From positions 1-64,000 of the forward strand of contig DAIOEN010000009.1 in NCBI GenBank assembly GCA_036746235.1: DNA of 64,000 bases. The letters run 5' to 3'. The translations under genes and the position numbers were made by a program. Each line of letters opens with the position of its first letter. Within the stretch, counting starts at the first letter, position 1. This DNA comes from CALARM01 sp036746235 (GTDB lineage Bacteria > Vulcanimicrobiota > SpSt-956 > JAKJGF01). Positions 33,559 through 43,140 of this stretch are shown here, one piece after another. The notes under the pieces were generated by a model, which saw only the letters and a list, made by a program, of their open reading frames with translations, made no database searches and was not told where the DNA came from.

Positions 33559-35424
33559 ATGAAGATATCAGAAAATATAAGATCAGCCAATATTGCACCA
33601 CAGAAGAAAGCAACAAAATCAGAAAAATGTCCTGTCCTTGAACAGACAGATGTAGTACAGATAGGGAGCCATATTAAAGAAGAAGGTATGGCTTCCCAGG
33701 TTAAAGGCCAGCAAATGCAGGAAGAAGCAATGTCACAGATAAAAGGCGATGTAGATCAATTGAAAAAGAGTAAACAGATGAAAGCCGACGCAGAAGCTAT
33801 GAAAGCTGCAGGAGAATCAATTGAAAAAGCCGGCCATGAATTAGAACAGAGCGGAACAGCGAAATTAGGGGAAAATCTTACAAAAGAAAAAACAGCTCAT
33901 GAAGCAAAAGTAGGAGCACAGGGGAAATTCGAAGAAGCACTCTTTGAGGGAGAGACAGGAAAACTCTTTGAATCTATGGCTCTTGAGGTTATGAAAGGCG
34001 GACTGGAAGCAGAAAAAGCCGGTGACAACCTTGAAAAGAGCGGTATTTCAAAATTTGGTACAGCCATAGCTGATAGAGAAGCAGGCGCAAAAATGATAAA
34101 AGACGAAGCAAAAACCATGAAAGATTCCCTTGAATTAGAAAGACTGGGAGATGACCTCCAGGGACAGGGATTTACAGATTTAGAAGCAGGTCTGGGTAAG
34201 ACAGCCCAGGGTATAGATTTACTCGGTAAAGCACAGTTAGATTTCGAACTTTCTCACAGTCTTGAAAAAGAAGGAAATAAAGCTGCAAAAGATTCTGCAC
34301 ATCTGGCTCATAAAGCAGCAAAAAAGAAAGAAAAAGCACAGGCAGAAGAAGCAACTGCAGGAAAACTTAAAGGCATGGCTTCAGAAGCAGAAGGTAAAGC
34401 TGTATTGAAACAGGCAGAAGCACTGGTCCATGCAAAAGAAGGTCAGAACTTTGACCTCCTGTCTGCTATACTCGCCAAAAAAGCCGCTATAGACGGAGAA
34501 TTCGGCGCAAAGATGGAAGCAACTGTAAGTGATCCTGCATACAAGCCACTCGTAGAACATGCCAAACAGGAAGTAGAACTTGCAACAAAAGTAGGCATAG
34601 AAAGAAAAACACAGGCAGAAGTAGCCTTTGGGCAGGCAAATGCTGATGTGTCGGAGGCAAAAAGTCTTAAAGGCAAAGCAAAAGGACTCAAAGCAGATGC
34701 GGCAAAACTCGAAGCTCATGCGGCACACCTGAAAGAATGTGCAGCTAAAACAGAGGGAGAATCAGCCGCACAGGCAGAACTCTCCAAGAAAAAGCTTGAA
34801 GAATCTGCAGGCAAAAAAGCTCAGGCTACAGAGGAAAAGACAAAAGGCTTTGCCCTTAAAGGCGAAGGTCTTGAGCTCAAGGAACAGGGTCTCTTCGGAG
34901 TTGCATTCGGCGAAGCTATTGAAGGAGCATCAGTCAAAGCAGAAGGCGAATCTCTTGAGAAGATGAAACTCGGAGATGTAATAGAAGATGCAGATTTCTC
35001 TGCAAAACAGGAAGCTCTTAAAGATATAACTGCCGGTCATGACCTGGAAGAAAAAGCTGTTAAGGTTCAGGGAGCAGCCCTCAAAGCAGCGAAGTTATTT
35101 GAAGAGATTCAGGACAGTGCTCTGAAGGATAAAGAAGGAGCACTGGCTGGCATGGTATCTGCCAATACACTGGAAGATGAAGCCATAAAGGGCCAGAAAG
35201 AAGGACTCGGTGAGTTCATGGAAGGTGATAAACTGGTACACACAGGCAGAGACAAACAGGCTGCCGGTGAAGTTAAAGGCTCACAGGCCCAGCAGCTTAG
35301 AGAAAAGACTGTTAAAGATCTTAAGACACAGGGCCAGAAGATTAAAGCCGGTAAGGCAATCAAGGAAAAAGGTGACAAATACGTAGGTCTTGCAGAAGAA
35401 ATATTAAAAGGCCAGGGACAGTAA
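33559..35424 (+). CDS. Long helical repeat protein with shared N-terminal tag
   Basis: A 621-residue protein made of Ala, Lys, Glu, Gly and Leu in long amphipathic helices; not recognised. Residues 1-40 (MKISENIRSANIAPQKK, then QTDVVQIGSH) belong to the shared N-terminal family. A degenerate motif recurs: IEKAGHELEQSGTAKLGENL, AEKAGDNLEKSGISKFG, LERLGDDLQGQGFTDLEAGL and later LEEKAVKVQGAALKAA. Only one or two Cys and no aromatic-rich core are seen, so it is likely an extended coiled or helical rod. Strong ribosome site (GAGGAGG). The stop codon TAA is in the first unit of a heptamer array. Without a signal peptide, export would need the N-terminal tag. Confidence 0.75.
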   Translation: MKISENIRSANIAPQKKATKSEKCPVLEQTDVVQIGSHIKEEGMASQVKGQQMQEEAMSQIKGDVDQLKKSKQMKADAEAMKAAGESIEKAGHELEQSGTAKLGENLTKEKTAHEAKVGAQGKFEEALFEGETGKLFESMALEVMKGGLEAEKAGDNLEKSGISKFGTAIADREAGAKMIKDEAKTMKDSLELERLGDDLQGQGFTDLEAGLGKTAQGIDLLGKAQLDFELSHSLEKEGNKAAKDSAHLAHKAAKKKEKAQAEEATAGKLKGMASEAEGKAVLKQAEALVHAKEGQNFDLLSAILAKKAAIDGEFGAKMEATVSDPAYKPLVEHAKQEVELATKVGIERKTQAEVAFGQANADVSEAKSLKGKAKGLKADAAKLEAHAAHLKECAAKTEGESAAQAELSKKKLEESAGKKAQATEEKTKGFALKGEGLELKEQGLFGVAFGEAIEGASVKAEGESLEKMKLGDVIEDADFSAKQEALKDITAGHDLEEKAVKVQGAALKAAKLFEEIQDSALKDKEGALAGMVSANTLEDEAIKGQKEGLGEFMEGDKLVHTGRDKQAAGEVKGSQAQQLREKTVKDLKTQGQKIKAGKAIKEKGDKYVGLAEEILKGQGQ

Positions 35425-35453
35425 TCGTAATGCGTGACGCTTGACGCGTGATG
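35419..35453 (+). repeat. Heptamer array, 5 units, containing a stop codon
   Basis: CAGTAAT, CGTAATG, CGTGACG, CTTGACG, CGTGATG, then CGG. The first unit gives the last Gln codon and TAA stop of the helical repeat protein. Confidence 0.85.
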
Positions 35454-35481
35454 CGGCGAATTGTCAGTAATGAATTTATAT

Positions 35482-35527
35482 AAGAATCACGAGACGTGAG
35501 ATTTAAGTTTCACGTCTCGTGATTCTT
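35482..35527. terminator. Perfect 18-bp inverted repeat, possible terminator
   Basis: AAGAATCACGAGACGTGA and its exact reverse complement, separated by a 10-nt loop. It lies between the helical repeat gene and the SUMF1 gene. There is no T run on either side, so it may work as a bidirectional hairpin or mRNA stabiliser instead. The right arm ends 22 bp before the preferred SUMF1 start. Confidence 0.65.
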
Positions 35528-35548
35528 ATTACTAAAAAAGGATCAATT

Positions 35549-36445
35549 GTGATTAAAACATTTTTCTTTATTTTTATTTTTATGCTATTCTTAAGTTATA
35601 GTATTCTTTCCGGAACAATAATAAAACATCCGCCTGTTATAAATGATCATGGAGAAATGATACTCATAGAGGCAGGAGATTTCGTTATGGGTTCATCAGA
35701 TAAAGAAATCATGGCTGTTGCAAAAGATGCAGGAAAATCAACAAAATATTTCGCCTGTGAAACACCTCTCCATAAAGTTTATCTGGATGCTTATTATATA
35801 GATAAATATGAAGTTACAAACAGACAGTTTCAGGATTTTATTGAAGGAGGAGGTTATGAAAACCATATTTACTGGACAGAAGAGGGATGGAACTGGAAGG
35901 AAAAAAATGTCTATGAAGAACCAAAATGGTGGCTTTCAGGACAGAACCACAGTGGCGTAAAAAATCCTTCCTATCCTGTCATAGGAGTAAGCTGGTATGA
36001 GGCCTATGCCTATGCCAGATGGACAGGCAAACGTCTTCCTACGGAGGCAGAATGGGAGAAAGCAGCCAGAGGAACTGAGGGCAATATATATCCCTGGGGC
36101 ATGGAATGGACACAGAGTAACTGTATTTCCATGGGACAGGAAATAAATCCTGCAGGAACTTTAGATAGCGGGAAATCTTCCTATGGTCTTTATGATATGA
36201 GCGGGAATGTATGGGAATGGTGCAGTGACTGGTATAATCCTAAATACTACAGCACCTCTCCTTCAAAAAATCCCGGAGGACCGAAAGAAGGTCTCTATAA
36301 GGTTCTTAAAGGAGGATGCGGAGGAAATGCAGCTTACTATTATTTCAGATGTGCAGGCAGATACAGCGCAAAGGTAGATTACTGGGATGCTTATACAGGA
36401 TTCAGATGTGTGAAGAATGCCGATATACGTGACGTAAACAAATAA
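35549..36445 (+). CDS. Secreted SUMF1/FGE-like protein without catalytic cysteines
   Basis: A 298-residue protein with a signal peptide (IKTFFFIFIFMLFLSYSILS) and one formylglycine-generating-enzyme (SUMF1) domain: MILIEAGDFVMGSSDKE, YYIDKYEVTNRQFQDF, YPVIGVSWYEAYAYARWTGK, RLPTEAEWEKAARG, YDMSGNVWEWCSDWY and YTGFRCVK. True FGE uses two copper-binding Cys after the (R/K)GGS motif. Here the motif reads KGGCGGNAAYYYFRCAGR, with Asn and Tyr at the two positions by my alignment, so oxidase activity is not expected and a binding or structural role is likely. I chose GTG at 35549 over the GTG at 35519 because the latter lies inside the hairpin arm and AAAGGA precedes the former. Confidence 0.88.
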   Translation: MIKTFFFIFIFMLFLSYSILSGTIIKHPPVINDHGEMILIEAGDFVMGSSDKEIMAVAKDAGKSTKYFACETPLHKVYLDAYYIDKYEVTNRQFQDFIEGGGYENHIYWTEEGWNWKEKNVYEEPKWWLSGQNHSGVKNPSYPVIGVSWYEAYAYARWTGKRLPTEAEWEKAARGTEGNIYPWGMEWTQSNCISMGQEINPAGTLDSGKSSYGLYDMSGNVWEWCSDWYNPKYYSTSPSKNPGGPKEGLYKVLKGGCGGNAAYYYFRCAGRYSAKVDYWDAYTGFRCVKNADIRDVNK

Positions 36446-36693
36446 TAGATTCAAGTTTTTGCCAGTTCTTTTCATAATGGCCCTGCAGAAGCAATTATAT
36501 ATTGGAAATATGCCTGTATAGATAGGACAGGTACAATTGTGTGGCACGTAAAATAGGCATAAAAAAGCTGACGTATTACTTTTACTCCTTTATCCAATAA
36601 CTATGAAAAAGTGGAAAAGAAGAAACAAAATGCCAACAAAACTCTACAGAGATTTCACTGTGTTCAAGAAAAAAATAGTGTCAACTATTAAGT
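36446..36693. other. Convergent intergenic gap
   Basis: About 250 bp between convergent genes. No gene, strong hairpin or known repeat is seen. Confidence 0.5.
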
Positions 36694-37113
36694 CTATTCC
36701 TTAATCTCATTAATTTCAGAAATTTTCCAGGTCCATCCTTCCCTGAGGAAAACTACCTCTCTCCCAAATTCCCACCTGTCTCCCTTACCACCTGTGGCAA
36801 ACAGGAGACAGGAAATTTTATTACTCTCCATCTTCCGCTCATTCTGTATATGCCAGATAATATCTTTAAAATAATCTCTCCCTGCCCATAACCCGATATT
36901 TCCCCCTTTTTCTTTAAAGGTTTTCTCCAGTAACAGAAGAGCATCTCCTGTAAAATATTTCTTCATTTTTTCTATATCCCTTTTCTCAAGAGCCTTTACT
37001 ACAGAAGAAACAGTTTTTTCAGGAGAAGGAATAAGGCTTTTTATAAGGTACATTATTCCTACAAGGGACAGAAAAATTAAAATTAATATGACTATTTTTT
37101 TTACATTAACCAT
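36694..37113 (-). CDS. Small membrane-anchored NTF2-like protein
   Basis: A 139-residue protein with one N-terminal hydrophobic segment (KIVILILIFLSLVGIMYLI) and a compact domain beginning SPEKTVSSVVKALEKRDIEK, which matches the start of DUF4878/NTF2-like lipoprotein domains (VxxFxxAxxxxDxEKxxxxx). It probably faces the periplasm. The frame continues upstream to 37161, but that stretch runs through a heptamer array and the Met before VNVKK is the better start. Function unknown. Confidence 0.7.
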   Translation of the reverse strand: MVNVKKIVILILIFLSLVGIMYLIKSLIPSPEKTVSSVVKALEKRDIEKMKKYFTGDALLLLEKTFKEKGGNIGLWAGRDYFKDIIWHIQNERKMESNKISCLLFATGGKGDRWEFGREVVFLREGWTWKISEINEIKE

Positions 37114-37128
37114 AAATTTATATGAAAA

Positions 37129-37142
37129 TCGTAACGCGTTAC
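37129..37142 (+). repeat. Heptamer pair
   Basis: TCGTAAC, GCGTTAC, then GGG, followed by repeat D copy 2. Confidence 0.7.
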
Positions 37143-37148
37143 GGGAGT

Positions 37149-37220
37149 AACAAATTCTCATTCTTCTTTGTGATTGAAAGAAACGGTCATGGCCGTTAGA
37201 TAAATTGCCTCTTCATAATT
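37149..37220 (+). repeat. Dispersed repeat D, copy 2
   Basis: CAAATTCTCATTCTTC, GGTCATGGCCGTTAG and CTTCATAATTTT, matching 5892-5947. It ends a few bases before the stop of the cyclic-diphosphoglycerate synthetase homologue. Confidence 0.6.
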
Positions 37221-37225
37221 TTAAA

Positions 37226-38803
37226 TTAAAATTTCATTAAAGGAAAACTCTTATTTTCTCTATTATTGAATCTTTCCACACCTCTGTTAAGAGCTTCAAG
37301 TATTGTTCTGTCAAGGTTCTTATTTCCTTCTATCCTGTTTCCCAGTTTATCAACTTCAACAGGTATATTGTTTAAATATTTACATGGAACTCCATATGTT
37401 TCTCTTATATATTTAGCACCTTCCACGCCTCTTGCCTTGATTTCTATAAGAAACATATCAGGCTTTTCATCTGCTTTCATGGCACTGTCTATATCTCTCC
37501 TCATAAGATCATCTCTTGAAAGCTCAAAAGAAGCTGAAATAACCTTACATCCGTAATTTTTCTCAAGAGAAGAAAGAATTTTATCTTTCACGTGTTTCGG
37601 TGCTGTTCCCAGATACATGACAGGTTTACCGGCAAGTTCCTTTTTCATGTCTTCATAGTCTCCCATTACTTCCGGCTCAAAATATGTTCTTACCACGGAA
37701 AGATAAGGATTTCGCTTTTTTAAAGCTTCTTCAACCCTGTCAATCTGTTCTAAAGAAGCAGTTTCAGGCTGACAGTGAGCAATAATAACACATTCCGTAC
37801 CGTCAAGACCGGGGAAATCGGAAAGAAGTGAAAGACTCACATCTGATTGAACAAGGGTTATTGTGGCATCTACCCTTGTAGGAGGATGTTCTCCTCCGCT
37901 CCCTTCGTGAAGTATATAATTACCGGGACATTTTTCTGACACTTTAAGACCGAGTTCTACATTGGATACGACAAATTCATGAAAATAACCTGCCCCGGCC
38001 CTGCGGCATCCTATGACAGATATACCGGGAGCGGTTTTACCGGTTTTTTCTTCATAATTATCTATATATTGAGACAGTATAAGGCCGTCTTCATAGACAT
38101 CGGAAGCACCGTGAAGTTTAAATTTGAGGAGCGCTTCGAGATATTCGGGACGAAAACGGCTGTTATAAATCTCATCAAGTGTTATTTCATCAATGGATTT
38201 CTCGGAATGTTTGTTGTGTATATTCACCAGAGGAGGTTCGGGAGGACCGCCCCGGGAATGGGTCATAACTATGGCTTCCCAGGGGGTTCCATAGGAACCT
38301 AGACCGCTCATAAGTTTGCTCACATAAATACCGAAGGCTGTTTTCCCTACTCTTTTATCTGTAGCATAAAGTCCCATAGATGGTTTTCCTGCACTGACAG
38401 CTCCTGTTTTTTCTCCGAATATTGTACCACCTGCAATATATTTTGCTCCGTAAGAAACTGCAATCGAAGCATATTTGTTCATTATCTGCCTGTTTACCTG
38501 GGGAGAGCCGGAAAGTTGAACAACAATATCTATATCTCGTTCAGCAAGGGCTTTTCTGAGACCTGCCACAGGATCTGAAATACCGTTCGCAGGGTCTCCT
38601 TCCATTATTACTCCAACGCCGAATTCTTTCAAAAACTCGTCATTAAAGCTTTCAGGACTTTTTATTTTTTCCGTTCCTCCAAGCCACACAAGTCTGACAG
38701 GAGTAAAATCAAATTCCTTTATTAATTTCTTTATACCGTCTATGGTATTATCGGCTTTATGGACTCCGTCAATTAATACGACACCTTTTTTTTGTAATGA
38801 CAT
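37226..38803 (-). CDS. Cyclic 2,3-diphosphoglycerate synthetase homologue
   Basis: A 525-residue cytoplasmic protein. It matches the archaeal enzyme that makes cyclic 2,3-diphosphoglycerate from 2,3-diphosphoglycerate and ATP: VVLIDGVHKADNTIDGI at the N-terminus, the P-loop-like ATDKRVGKTAFG, MTHSRGGPPEPPLV and LHEGSGGEHPPTRVDA. In some methanogens the product is a thermoprotectant and phosphate store; homologues of unknown role occur in bacteria. The typical motif MGRGGPPEP reads THSRGGPPEP here. I start at the Met before SLQKKG, with GAGGTG at a good distance; the frame stays open to 38935. Substrate in this organism is uncertain. Confidence 0.82.
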   Translation of the reverse strand: MSLQKKGVVLIDGVHKADNTIDGIKKLIKEFDFTPVRLVWLGGTEKIKSPESFNDEFLKEFGVGVIMEGDPANGISDPVAGLRKALAERDIDIVVQLSGSPQVNRQIMNKYASIAVSYGAKYIAGGTIFGEKTGAVSAGKPSMGLYATDKRVGKTAFGIYVSKLMSGLGSYGTPWEAIVMTHSRGGPPEPPLVNIHNKHSEKSIDEITLDEIYNSRFRPEYLEALLKFKLHGASDVYEDGLILSQYIDNYEEKTGKTAPGISVIGCRRAGAGYFHEFVVSNVELGLKVSEKCPGNYILHEGSGGEHPPTRVDATITLVQSDVSLSLLSDFPGLDGTECVIIAHCQPETASLEQIDRVEEALKKRNPYLSVVRTYFEPEVMGDYEDMKKELAGKPVMYLGTAPKHVKDKILSSLEKNYGCKVISASFELSRDDLMRRDIDSAMKADEKPDMFLIEIKARGVEGAKYIRETYGVPCKYLNNIPVEVDKLGNRIEGNKNLDRTILEALNRGVERFNNRENKSFPLMKF

Positions 38804-39034
38804 TTTTAAATACACCTCTTTCAGTTTTTTATTTCTTTTATTATAATCAAAAATCAATAGTATGTATATCTTTTTTAATATTTTATATTGTATATAATAA
38901 TAATCTATAGATGAAAAAAATATACAATAAAACACTATAGATAATAATTACATAGAGAGGCTATGAAAATTTCCATATCATATAAATTCTAACAGGTAGG
39001 ATTTTCGCTATTTATTATTGAATAAAAAGAAATT

Positions 39035-40036
39035 ATGAGGTATTACATTAAAATTTTAAGCAGAAAGATTTTCATATCTCTTCTTACAATTCTTGTGGCA
39101 ATGACCTTTACTTTTTTTCTTGTCCGTCAGATGCCGGGAGATATTATTCATACATGGGCTCTTCAGATTCAGATGCAGCAGGGTATAGGTTATAACGAGG
39201 CAAGAGAAATTGCAAAAACAATGATGAATTATGATCCCACTGTGCCTGTATATATCCAGTATGTTAAATATATAGGGAATCTGGTATTTCATGGCAATCT
39301 CGGTTATTCTCTTACCTATAGAATTCCCGTATCTGTTATCATATGGAAATCTCTTCCCTGGACTCTTCTTATAACGTCTCTGTCTGTAACAGTCAGTTTC
39401 ATTACCGGTTCTTTTCTGGGAGCTGCCATAGCATGGAAAAGGAAAACCATTCTGGAACCGATTGTTACTCTGTATGCCACCATTACCCAGGCTGTTCCGG
39501 ATTTTCTCATAGGTCTCATATTGCTGGTAGTACTGGGAGTAAATCTGAGATGGCTTCCGATGCGCGGCCCTTATGGCCCTGATGTAGATCCGGGCTTTAA
39601 TCTTCCTTTTATTTTAGATGTCCTGTATCATGCCATATTGCCTGTTATGGCTTTTTCCGTTCAGGCAATAGGAGGATGGGCTCTTGCCATGAAAGCAAGT
39701 GCTACAGGTGTAATGGGAGAGGATTACATCAATGTTGCAAAGGCAAAAGGTCTTACTGAAACAAGAATTTTAACACAGTATCTGGGGAAAAATGCCATAA
39801 TACCACAGATTACAGGTCTTGCTATAACTCTTGCCACCATGCTCGGAGGCTCTATGCTTGTAGAAACAATATTCGGATATCCCGGTCTCGGCTATTTCTT
39901 CGGACAGGCCATAAATACAAGAGACTACAGCCTTATACAGGGATTATTTCTTGTGACTACTGTGGCAGTTATTCTGGCAAATCTTGTGGCAGACGTAGTT
40001 TATACAAAATTAGATCCGAGAATTAAACTTGAATAA
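39035..40036 (+). CDS. Dipeptide/oligopeptide ABC permease (DppB type)
   Basis: A 333-residue inner-membrane permease. Family features are ILSRKIFISLLTILVAMTFT and FFLVRQMPGD at the N-terminus, a six-helix fold, and the EAA loop YINVAKAKGLTETRILTQYL. It forms a heterodimeric channel with the DppC-type protein encoded 263 bp downstream. The ATPase genes follow after a gene on the opposite strand. No binding-protein gene is adjacent. Confidence 0.93.
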   Translation: MRYYIKILSRKIFISLLTILVAMTFTFFLVRQMPGDIIHTWALQIQMQQGIGYNEAREIAKTMMNYDPTVPVYIQYVKYIGNLVFHGNLGYSLTYRIPVSVIIWKSLPWTLLITSLSVTVSFITGSFLGAAIAWKRKTILEPIVTLYATITQAVPDFLIGLILLVVLGVNLRWLPMRGPYGPDVDPGFNLPFILDVLYHAILPVMAFSVQAIGGWALAMKASATGVMGEDYINVAKAKGLTETRILTQYLGKNAIIPQITGLAITLATMLGGSMLVETIFGYPGLGYFFGQAINTRDYSLIQGLFLVTTVAVILANLVADVVYTKLDPRIKLE

Positions 40037-40298
40037 TTTTATATTATATAGATTCATATTTTATTGAATAAAAATGTATAGATTTTAGTTGTATAGATAT
40101 ATGATTTTGCAGATTTCTTAAAAAGAGGTGTAATTTTTGAAATTAAAGCTAATTTACTATTAGCAGTTAGACTAAAACATAAACTAAAATCTAATAGCTC
40201 GTTGAGCCTTACATAATTTTATTTAGCTATGTAATAAATTACGGTTTTTAAAAAGTGTAAGACTATAGATAAATATTCTATAGAAAGGAATTATATAC
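40037..40298. other. Gap inside the transporter cluster
   Basis: 262 bp between dppB- and dppC-type genes, AT-rich, without a gene. It contains GTATAGATTTTAG and TTGTATAGATAT, two inverted copies of a dispersed word AATCTATACA. A gap this long inside an ABC operon is unusual. Confidence 0.5.
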
Positions 40299-41156
40299 AT
40301 GTTGAAAAATCTGTGGAATTCTTTTAAAATCATAAAGCATAACAGGAGAGCTTTCTTCGGCTTCATTATGCTCTGTATATTTTTCCTTACGGCCCTTCTG
40401 GGACCAATTCTTATTCCTCTGGATATGACGCCTGACTATATAAATCGCTTTCAATCACCTTCCCTGTCTCATTTTTTGGGCACAGATTATGCTGGAAGGG
40501 ATATTTTAATACAGTTAATTCACGGTTCAAGGGATATTATGCTTATAGCATTCTCTACAGGATTTTTCGGTATATTTATTGCAGTATCTACAGGGCTTTC
40601 AGCAGGACTTCTGGGAGGAAAATACGATGCCTTTATGATGAGACTGATAGATGTCCTTCTTACTGTGCCAAGTTTTCCTGTTATGGCAATTTTTGCAGCC
40701 CTTTTCAGGATAAAAAACCCGATTATTTTCGGCCTGATTCTTGCTCTCTGGTCATGGCCGGCCCTTGCGAGGTCAATAAGGTCACAGATTCTCACGCTGA
40801 AAAAGAAAGAATTTATCGAAGTCGCCCATATCATGGATATGAGCACCACTCATATCATGTTTAAAGAACTTATGCCGAACATGATGCCATATATAACGAT
40901 AAATTTCATAAATATCGCCAAAGGAGCCATTACGGCAAGCGTTGGTATTATGCTTTTAGGTCTTGTCCCTCTAAGAGTTCAAAACTGGGGTATGATGCTC
41001 AACATGGCTGCCTTTCAGACAGGAGCAATATATATCCCGAAGGCCTATTCCTATTTGATCTCTCCTATGTGTGCCATAGTAATTTTTCAGTACAGCCTCA
41101 TAAATTTCGCCTCAGGCGTGGATGAACTCTTTGATCCCAGATTGAGAACAAGGTAA
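40299..41156 (+). CDS. Dipeptide/oligopeptide ABC permease (DppC type)
   Basis: A 285-residue inner-membrane permease. Seen are an N-terminal helix (FFGFIMLCIFFLTALLGPIL), SLSHFLGTDYAGRDIL (the LGTDxxGRD motif of this family), the EAA loop FIEVAHIMDMSTTHIMFKEL and a C-terminal DELFDPRLRTR. It pairs with the DppB-type protein. GAAAGGAA precedes the ATG. Confidence 0.93.
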   Translation: MLKNLWNSFKIIKHNRRAFFGFIMLCIFFLTALLGPILIPLDMTPDYINRFQSPSLSHFLGTDYAGRDILIQLIHGSRDIMLIAFSTGFFGIFIAVSTGLSAGLLGGKYDAFMMRLIDVLLTVPSFPVMAIFAALFRIKNPIIFGLILALWSWPALARSIRSQILTLKKKEFIEVAHIMDMSTTHIMFKELMPNMMPYITINFINIAKGAITASVGIMLLGLVPLRVQNWGMMLNMAAFQTGAIYIPKAYSYLISPMCAIVIFQYSLINFASGVDELFDPRLRTR

Positions 41157-41232
41157 CCCAATTGTATACAATACAAATCTATACAACATCAATCTATTGA
41201 ATAAATTCAAAATTTCTACAGTAATTCAGCCA

Positions 41233-42375
41233 TTATTTTTTCTTCTTTATAAACATCATTATGGCAAAACCTGCTACACAACCTCCTGCTATAAGTAAAA
41301 CTCCGATAAGAGGACGATAGAATATCCATGCAACCGATATGGTTATACTTGAGAGTATGAGAGATACAAAGAGAGATGATAAAAATATACCTCCGCCGAT
41401 AAGGCTTCCAATGAATGGTATAACATCTGCAAATACCGCGATAGGAGCAAATATCAAATTCAATCCTATTAACATAAGTATAAAACCGACAGCCCTGAGG
41501 ATCCAGGTCCAAACAGTATTTTCTTCCTGAGCATGTTTAAACATACCGTCAGCGGAAACTTCTCCCATTTCCAGACGTTCAATAGCGTTTCCTGCTTTTG
41601 TTTGATACGGTTCAAAGGTTTTTCCTTTCTGTCTGGCTATAATACTTACTGTTACAGGTTTTACAACCTCAAAGGATATTCTCGTATCACCAACTTGAGG
41701 ATTTGACGGATTATCACCCAGGTAATAGTAATTACTACTTAATTCCAGTTTATTCTTCACGTCGGCAGGGAGCGTATCGGCACTTATCTGAACAGGTGTT
41801 CTGCCTGTAATTGCATTTACGAGAGATTTTGAGAGTGTAAAGGTGCCGAGAGTAACGTTATTTGCCTGTTTTTCTTCTCCTGAATATGGCATCTGAGAAG
41901 GATTTTGATGTCCCTGAGATTGATTGAAATTACGCGAATTAATTACATCATCAGACCATACCCTGTCATAACTATAGGTTGTTACAGTCTTTTTATTTCC
42001 GCCGACCTGTTTTCTGCTTTCACTTTTTTTATGTTCTTTCCATTGATACATTTCAACATGTCTTATCAATTTAATTGCATCTTTTTCCGAAACATTAAAT
42101 ATGGAATCCGTAAGGGTTTCTTTTGTTGTTGCAAGACCTGTCAGATGGACAAGTTTTTGTTCATTCCCGCTATCTACTTTATCGGAGCTGACAGATATAA
42201 CACTTTTCGAGCCTTCTGCAAGGCTCTGAGCAGTTCTGACTGCCCTGCCTTCATTCCAGAATAAAACAGGGAAGGAAGCAATAAACATAATGATACCAAT
42301 TAATACACCGACAATAGCATTTTTTATCCTTGTAAACCAGGATTCATTGCTTGATGTACTGTATGAATCTCTCAT
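41233..42375 (-). CDS. TMEM43-family membrane protein
   Basis: A 380-residue protein of the TMEM43 (LUMA) family, found in animals at the inner nuclear membrane and in many bacteria with no settled function. Seen are an N-terminal helix (AIVGVLIGIIMFIASFPVLF followed by WNEGRAVRTAQSLAEG, the family signature), a large soluble middle part with MYQWKEHKKS and NFNQSQGHQNPSQMP, and three or four helices near the C-terminus (ILMLIGLNLIFAPIAVFADV, IPFIGSLIGGG). It lies on the opposite strand within the Dpp transporter cluster and splits the permease genes from the ATPase genes. Confidence 0.9.
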   Translation of the reverse strand: MRDSYSTSSNESWFTRIKNAIVGVLIGIIMFIASFPVLFWNEGRAVRTAQSLAEGSKSVISVSSDKVDSGNEQKLVHLTGLATTKETLTDSIFNVSEKDAIKLIRHVEMYQWKEHKKSESRKQVGGNKKTVTTYSYDRVWSDDVINSRNFNQSQGHQNPSQMPYSGEEKQANNVTLGTFTLSKSLVNAITGRTPVQISADTLPADVKNKLELSSNYYYLGDNPSNPQVGDTRISFEVVKPVTVSIIARQKGKTFEPYQTKAGNAIERLEMGEVSADGMFKHAQEENTVWTWILRAVGFILMLIGLNLIFAPIAVFADVIPFIGSLIGGGIFLSSLFVSLILSSITISVAWIFYRPLIGVLLIAGGCVAGFAIMMFIKKKK

Positions 42376-42956
42376 AAATACACTTCCTTTACTATTTATT
42401 TTTATTTTTTATTTATATTCTATTTTCAATATAATAATCCCTTTATTATTCAATACTGAATTTTTACGGACTTTTTTCAGGTCACTTTTATATATTCTCT
42501 TTCATGACATTCACACAGTCGAAAAAATCATTATTTTTTCTGAGTCAAATCATTCTGGCACTACTTTTGCAATAATATAAATTATCAAAATTTTAATGGA
42601 GAGATCATAGAAAATGTATGGAGAGAACAGAGGAGCAATTCAGAAAATCGGCTCATTCATACATGTAAATTTTAAATCTATACAATGGAAATTAATAGAT
42701 TAAAATAACGATAAAACCCGTTAATCTTTTTCGAAATTTTTCAAAAGTATTTGAAAGAAACTTATCGTAAAAGAGAAATACAACAGATAAAAACAATATA
42801 TAAATCTAAAATCTATACATCATCAACATATAGACTATTAATATATAGATTTCAAATATAGACATTATAATTATCTATTCCTGGCCTCAATATGTTCAAA
42901 AATTTCTCTGATAGCTTTTTCAGCAGATAAATCTACAGTAGATTAAGTTGATTTTA

Positions 42957-43040
42957 AATTATTTAGATAAACCGTCCTATATGGTTTTCATCTAAAACTT
43001 TATTTTACGCCATTAAAAATGAAAATTCCTATACCCTTAA
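42957..43040 (-). repeat. Dispersed repeat C, copy 4 (full length, inverted)
   Basis: AAATTATTTAGATAA, ATCTAAAACTTTATTTTACG, CCATTAAAAATGAAAATTCC and TATACCC: the reverse complement of copy 2. Confidence 0.85.
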
Positions 43041-43140
43041 ATTATCTAAAGAAAAGTGGTCTTAGAGGTTTTTTCATTTTTCTTATAGAATATATTATTG
43101 TTACCTGAAGCAGGTTATAAAGTTCATATCTTTATGATAG

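Noticed and set aside
34381..34728. Cys/Phe-rich frame on the minus strand inside the helical repeat gene
   Set aside because: It is a shadow of Glu/Lys/Ala codons read backward. The plus-strand gene has a ribosome site, promoter and consistent codon use.
42290..42580. 96-codon hydrophobic frame on the plus strand
   Set aside because: It overlaps the start of the TMEM43-family gene antisense, is low complexity and AT-driven, and has no ribosome site.
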